From: Pseudomonadota bacterium
GTDB taxonomy: Bacteria; Myxococcota_A; UBA796; SXON01
Assembly: GCA_030684355.1 (NCBI GenBank)
Contig: JAUXTN010000028.1
Span: 1 to 35,951 of the forward strand
DNA length: 35,951 nucleotides
Direction: 5' to 3'
The first letter of the stretch is position 1, and every line of letters starts with the position of its first letter. A program made the translations under genes and the position numbers. The notes below the pieces were generated by a model. The model had not been told where the DNA came from. It saw nothing but the letters and a program-made list of their open reading frames with translations, and made no database searches. Shown here in pieces: positions 32,217 through 35,951 of the stretch.

Positions 32217-32960
32217 ATGGCGGACTGGAGAGGACGCGGCGGCGGGCGGATGCCCGGACAGCCCTCGAGCACGTTCACGGGCGGCGCCGGCATGGGCGGC
32301 GGGCGCGCAGGCGACCAGCCGTCGCTCCAGGCAAACGCCGACGTGCAGCTTGCCGCACGTAGCTACAGCCTGCAGGCGTCGACCGCGATGGGCCTCCCCG
32401 CCCGGTCCTTCTCGATCAAGGCGGCCGTCGAGTACGGCGGCTCCTCGCGGAAGTACAGCCTGAAGCAGAGCAAGGCGACGACCCCCCAGCGGGCCGGCTC
32501 CAGCTCGAAGTCCTCCAGCGGCGAGATGCACCCCCGCGTCGCCGACCCCGAGGGCAACTTCATCTTCACCCTCGAGATCGACGGCATCGAGGTCGCGCAG
32601 TTCAAGGAGTGCAGCGGGCTCAAGTCGAGCACGGCCATCTTCGAGCTCGAAGAAGGCGGGATGAACCACCGGGTGCACAAGCTGGCCGGCCAGTCCCGTT
32701 GGGAGAACATCACCCTCCGGTACGGCGTCACGTCGGACTCCACGCTGCTCTCGTGGCGCAACGAGGTCCTGCAGGACGAGTTCAGCCTGCGCCGCAACGG
32801 CAGCGTCGTGATGAAGACCCTCCAGATGCAAGAGGTCCGCCGGTACAACTTCGTGCAGGCCTGGCCTGTCGCGTGGGAAGGTCCGTCGTTCGACGCCAAC
32901 GCCGCCGACCTCGCGGTCGAGATGGTCGAGATCGCGCATCACGGCATCTCCGTCACCTAG
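32217..32960 (+). CDS. Inner tube protein (gp19-like) with long repeat-bearing N-terminal extension
   Basis: A protein of 247 residues with GGAGG near the start. The tube domain covers about 108-247: P-E-G-N-F-I-F-T-L-E-I-D-G-I-E-V, F-K-E-C-S-G-L-K-S, a W-E-N-I-T-L-R-Y-G-V strand and S-W-R-N-E-V-L, typical of gp19/Hcp-like tube subunits of contractile tails (usual length about 140-160). The first 105 residues are extra: Gly/Met-rich (1-45), three 15-residue repeats (46-90), then a Ser/Gly stretch. The subunits form the hollow tube that carries cargo and is driven into the target. The extension could line the lumen, sit outside, or be cut off. Confidence 0.93.
   Translation: MADWRGRGGGRMPGQPSSTFTGGAGMGGGRAGDQPSLQANADVQLAARSYSLQASTAMGLPARSFSIKAAVEYGGSSRKYSLKQSKATTPQRAGSSSKSSSGEMHPRVADPEGNFIFTLEIDGIEVAQFKECSGLKSSTAIFELEEGGMNHRVHKLAGQSRWENITLRYGVTSDSTLLSWRNEVLQDEFSLRRNGSVVMKTLQMQEVRRYNFVQAWPVAWEGPSFDANAADLAVEMVEIAHHGISVT
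32352..32486 (+). repeat. Three 45-base imperfect repeats inside the tube gene
   Basis: Residues 46-60, 61-75 and 76-90 align without gaps around (A/S)-R-(S/K)-(Y/F)-S-(L/I)-(Q/K). The three units read A-A-R-S-Y-S-L-Q, P-A-R-S-F-S-I-K and S-S-R-K-Y-S-L-K at their starts. The DNA is less similar than the protein, so the repeat is kept at protein level. Confidence 0.75.
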
Positions 32961-32984
32961 TCCACCGCGCGAGGAGCCCCCGTA

Positions 32985-35951
32985 ATGCCACCGAACGACG
33001 GCGAGAACCGCAAGATCCCCGGTGACCGGCTGGTAAGCCGTATTCTCACGCGCGTGCGCCGTCGGCCGCGCATGGGGCTCTCGCCGGATTTCTACGCGCG
33101 CTTCGGCATGGCCGACCCGTGGGTCGCCCCCGAATTTGGCGGCGAAGAGCCCGCCCCGGCGGGCGAAGGGTACGTGTTCCTCTCGGCGCAGCCCTATTAC
33201 GCGATGATGCGGCGGTTGGCCGCCGCGCGTCGTCGGCGCGAGCGCCGGGAAACCGCCTTCCAGGCGCGTCACCCGAGCGGCACGGGCATTCGTGCGGTCG
33301 CCCGCCACTGGCCGGGCGAGAACGCAGCGTCCCTTGCGGTCTCTCGGCTCGCGCGCCTCGCGCTCGACGAGATGACCTTGCCGCCGAAGGCCGCGGCTCC
33401 GGCTACCCCGGATGTGGTGACCGAGCAGGCGCCCGCCCACGCGGGTCCGGCCCGTCGGGCAGGGTCGACCTTCACCCAGCGGGGCGCGAAGGCTTGGTGG
33501 TCCACGCCGTCGGCGCCCGCGAAGGTGTTCACCGGTGTGGCGTCCCTCCCGCAGGGGCACTTCGCGGAGGTCTCGGCGCCATCGCAGGCGAGCGCGCCGG
33601 CTTCGGTGTTGAAGGCCGCCGCCCCCGCGCGTCGCGCGTCCGCGGCGGATCACGCCGGTGCTCGGCTCGCCAGTGCCTCGGCGCACGGTGGTGCCGCCGC
33701 CCGCGCCATCGCCGAGGCCCTCCCGACGGCCCTGGGTGCGCGTCACCGTGCGTTGTCGCGGGTGGTCGAGGCCATCGAGGCCCTCCCGCCGGAAGAGCAG
33801 CAGGTCCAGATCCGCCGGGTTGTCCGCCGACTCGGCGCGTCCGCGCCCGCCATCCGGACCGTCTTCGAAGAGTCGACCGCGGCGGGCGCCGCCGCGCCGC
33901 GTCCGGCGCAGGTCGCGGCCCGCCGCGCGGACCCCGCGTCGAGCGCCAGCCTGCGGCCCGTGCTGTCTCGCTCGCCGGCGATGGCGCTGGCTTCCGTCCC
34001 CGAGGTCGACCGCGCCGCCAGCGGCACGCTCGCGACCGCCGAGCGCTCCGCGGACAGCTCCGGTTCGGCGGCGTCTCTCTCCCGCCTTCCCCGCCGTGCG
34101 GCGTCGACCCAACGCGCCCTCGCTCGAGGCGCAAGTGCGCCCGTCGCTGGCGCGTCCTCGGTGCCTGCGCCGCTCGCATATGCTCGTGCGGTCACGACGA
34201 CTGCGCTCAGCGCGTCGCCCGTTCAGCGCGTCACCTCCGCCGCCTCGGCTGCTGCCCCCGCGGCACCCCGCTCGGGCGGCGTCGCCCGTCTGACCTCGCC
34301 CGTCCCCGCCACCCCGCGGGCCTCCGTGCTGGCTGCCCCCACGCGGATTGCCGGTGACACCGAAGCGCCGCGGGCTGCAGTACGCCTCCCCGCCTCGGCG
34401 CGCGCGGTCGCCCGGTACGTCGCGGGCTCCCTTGGCGAGGCCATCCCCACGCAGGAGGCCGCGCAGTCCGCCGTCCGCACCACGCGTGGCACCTGGGCGG
34501 CCGCGCGCGACGTGAGCCCCGCCGACCGGGACACCGCGGTCCGCGCCGTCGTCCGGAGCGCCCCGGCCGCCGCGCACGCGGCAACGCGGGTGGAAGCGGG
34601 CCAGGTCGAGGGGCGGTCCGTCCTGCCCCGCGCGATCCCCTCGCTGGATCGTGTGCTCGCGGGCCCCACGCCGCTCCCCGTCGCGCCTACGGTCGTCGCG
34701 GCGCTCTCCGCTTCACCGGTTGCACGCACCCCGCGCGCGGTCACGGAGGCCGGGTCGGTCGCGCCCACGGGCTCGACGCCCGTACGCACGGATGCCGGCG
34801 CCTGGGTCGCCGCGCGCTCCCCCGAGGGCCGCGCCACGTTGACCAGCCGGATCTCGGCTGGAAACCGCGCCTTTTCCCGCGCCTTCCCCCCCGCGGCTGC
34901 CCTCGGGGTGGCTGCCCCGCGCCCCGCGGCGGGCGAGCGCACGGCGGTCGCCGTCGTCCGTTCCGGCGCCATCCCGGCCGCGCGAACCCTTGCGTCCACC
35001 GCCTTCCGCACCGCCGAGCCGGGCGTTTCGGCCACGGGCGCCCCCGCCACGGGCGCCCCCCCCGCGAGCACCGCCGCCCCATCCGCGCGTACCGCTGCGC
35101 CATCCCTGGGCGCCGCCGCCCCGTCCCTGGGCGCCGCCGCCCCGTCCCTGCGCGCCGCCGGTGTCGTCCACGCTGCCGCACGCGCCACGGCGCCCGGCGC
35201 AGCGATCACCCGGATCGCGCCCGCCTACGAGCGCACCACGCTCCTCTCGGGCACATCGAGCGATGCCAGCGCGCCGACCGGTGGGGCACGGAGCGCCCCC
35301 CGGGGTTCCGATCTCCGCGGCGCCGCGCCGCGTGCAGCCGTCGCCGCTCCTCCCACGGCCCAGGCACCCGTCGCATTCTTGCGCGCCCTGGTGGCTCGTG
35401 CGCCGGCCATGGCCCATGCCTCGGCGCGCACGGACCTCCCCGGCGAGCGCGCGACCCTGCAGCCGCAGGTCTCTCCGGTCGCCCCGCGGGGCGCCTCGCC
35501 GGTCCGGGCCCCCCGCGTCGCCCCTTCGTTGCGCTCCCCCCGCGCCGTCGGCACGCCCATGGTCGCCGCGGCGGCGCGCATCGACCGCGTGCCGGGCCGC
35601 TCTGGGGCCGGCGCGCGCGCGGTCACGGACGCCACGAACAGCCTCCTTGCTCCATCGGGCGCGGCGCCGTCCCGCTTCGCGCGGAGTGGCCCGCTTTCGT
35701 TCGCGCTGCCCCCGGTCGCCGCGAGCGCCCCGGTGGACCACACGCCGGCCGCGACGGCGCGGGGAGCGGCGCGCGCGCGCGTCCACGCGACCCGCCTGTA
35801 CACCACCCCCGAATCCGCCTACTCGCCGAGCAGCGCCGTCACGACGCCCAGCGGGATCTGGATGAGCGCGCGCACCGCGGCGTCCACGCCCGGGCTTCGC
35901 CTCCTCCGCACAGAAGCCGGTCACCTCGTGGCGCTCGCGCCCGCCCCGACG
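32985..35951 (+). CDS. Giant Ala/Pro/Arg/Ser-rich protein, runs off the window
   Basis: ATG 32985 has GAGGAG eight bases upstream and follows the tube gene by 24 bases. The frame stays open for 989 codons to the window end with no stop, so the gene is partial. The first 110 residues are ordered-looking (L-S-P-D-F-Y-A-R-F-G-M-A-D-P-W, then an Arg-rich helix with M-M-R-R-L-A-A-A-R-R-R-R). A helical block lies near 255-300 (V-V-E-A-I-E-A-L-P-P-E-E-Q-Q). The rest is low complexity and strongly basic, with G-(T/A/I)-W-x-(A/S)-A-R at 34488, 34797 and 35853 and A-L-S-A-S-P-V-(Q/A)-R at 34203 and 34701. Codons use G or C in third position, which supports coding. No family recognised; a tape, spike-linked or cargo role is possible but not shown. 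Confidence 0.75.
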   Translation, partial: MPPNDGENRKIPGDRLVSRILTRVRRRPRMGLSPDFYARFGMADPWVAPEFGGEEPAPAGEGYVFLSAQPYYAMMRRLAAARRRRERRETAFQARHPSGTGIRAVARHWPGENAASLAVSRLARLALDEMTLPPKAAAPATPDVVTEQAPAHAGPARRAGSTFTQRGAKAWWSTPSAPAKVFTGVASLPQGHFAEVSAPSQASAPASVLKAAAPARRASAADHAGARLASASAHGGAAARAIAEALPTALGARHRALSRVVEAIEALPPEEQQVQIRRVVRRLGASAPAIRTVFEESTAAGAAAPRPAQVAARRADPASSASLRPVLSRSPAMALASVPEVDRAASGTLATAERSADSSGSAASLSRLPRRAASTQRALARGASAPVAGASSVPAPLAYARAVTTTALSASPVQRVTSAASAAAPAAPRSGGVARLTSPVPATPRASVLAAPTRIAGDTEAPRAAVRLPASARAVARYVAGSLGEAIPTQEAAQSAVRTTRGTWAAARDVSPADRDTAVRAVVRSAPAAAHAATRVEAGQVEGRSVLPRAIPSLDRVLAGPTPLPVAPTVVAALSASPVARTPRAVTEAGSVAPTGSTPVRTDAGAWVAARSPEGRATLTSRISAGNRAFSRAFPPAAALGVAAPRPAAGERTAVAVVRSGAIPAARTLASTAFRTAEPGVSATGAPATGAPPASTAAPSARTAAPSLGAAAPSLGAAAPSLRAAGVVHAAARATAPGAAITRIAPAYERTTLLSGTSSDASAPTGGARSAPRGSDLRGAAPRAAVAAPPTAQAPVAFLRALVARAPAMAHASARTDLPGERATLQPQVSPVAPRGASPVRAPRVAPSLRSPRAVGTPMVAAAARIDRVPGRSGAGARAVTDATNSLLAPSGAAPSRFARSGPLSFALPPVAASAPVDHTPAATARGAARARVHATRLYTTPESAYSPSSAVTTPSGIWMSARTAASTPGLRLLRTEAGHLVALAPAPT
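35097..35159 (+). repeat. 21-base tandem repeat, three copies
   Basis: Units at 35097-35117, 35118-35138 and 35139-35159 encode A-P-S-L-G-A-A twice and A-P-S-L-R-A-A once within the giant frame. A 15-base unit GCCACGGGCGCCCCC is also doubled just upstream (35031-35060). Unit lengths are multiples of three, so the frame is kept. Confidence 0.85.

Noticed and set aside
33119..34357. Plus-strand open frames in the other two frames of the giant gene (also 33658-34293)
   Set aside because: They lack ribosome sites, and the 32985 frame has the start, the ribosome site and GC-rich third positions.
32166..34577. Minus-strand open frame of 803 codons over the tube and giant genes
   Set aside because: It covers the well-supported tube gene on the other strand and has Arg/Gly-rich shadow composition.
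27189..35951. Prophage or R-type tailocin reading of the tail genes
   Set aside because: DUF4255 cap, paired sheaths and the small eCIS proteins, with an AAA+ ATPase and a DUF4157-like gene nearby, fit an eCIS; no capsid, lysis or integrase gene is visible.

Overview
The window is about 36 kb of very GC-rich DNA (GC-dominated third codon positions) from a Gram-negative bacterium. It probably belongs to the Myxococcota or a related delta-proteobacterial group. This rests on many small lipoproteins with a terminal L-A-A-C lipobox, a thrombospondin type 3 calcium-repeat lipoprotein, a large membrane-anchored Ser/Thr kinase beside FHA and vWA proteins, and frequent GTG/TTG starts. The assignment is inference from style, not from a marker gene. 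No tRNA, rRNA, CRISPR array or insertion sequence was seen.

Left part (1-9.3 kb): the 3' end of a Rieske [2Fe-2S] protein with a small partner; two tandem lipoproteins, the second resembling a CehA/McbA-type PHP hydrolase without its usual metal site; an exported SRPBCC/START protein; a lipoprotein fusing calcium repeats to a thioredoxin fold; class II fumarase (fumC); queE; a small HMA metal-binding protein; and an FAD lipoprotein of the fumarate reductase/flavocytochrome c type.

Middle part (9.3-20.6 kb): an envelope signalling module. An FHA-domain membrane protein is divergent from a run of six plus-strand genes: a polytopic membrane protein with an FHA-like tail, a vWA lipoprotein, a Ser/Thr kinase with one membrane segment, and three exported proteins of unknown function, at least two with beta-rich C-termini. 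Spacing is tight and one pair overlaps by GTGA.

Right part (20.6-36 kb): an extracellular contractile injection system (eCIS, a phage-tail-like particle). A minus-strand pair encodes an AAA+ ATPase and a small HExxH (DUF4157-like) protein. After hutF and argE, which look like ordinary metabolism, comes a divergent promoter region. From it a plus-strand operon encodes a small unknown protein, a DUF4255/Pvc16-like cap protein, a long sheath protein, two small eCIS proteins, a second short sheath protein, an inner tube protein and a giant Ala/Pro/Arg/Ser-rich protein that runs off the right edge. Baseplate, spike and tape-measure genes are not in the window and may lie further right.

The most unusual points are in the eCIS operon: a tube protein with a roughly 105-residue N-terminal extension carrying three 15-residue repeats; a sheath with a large inserted region; an intrinsic terminator directly after the main sheath gene; and a reading frame of at least 989 codons after the tube gene with no recognised family. 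Whether the neighbouring FHA/vWA/kinase module controls the injection system is an open and testable idea.
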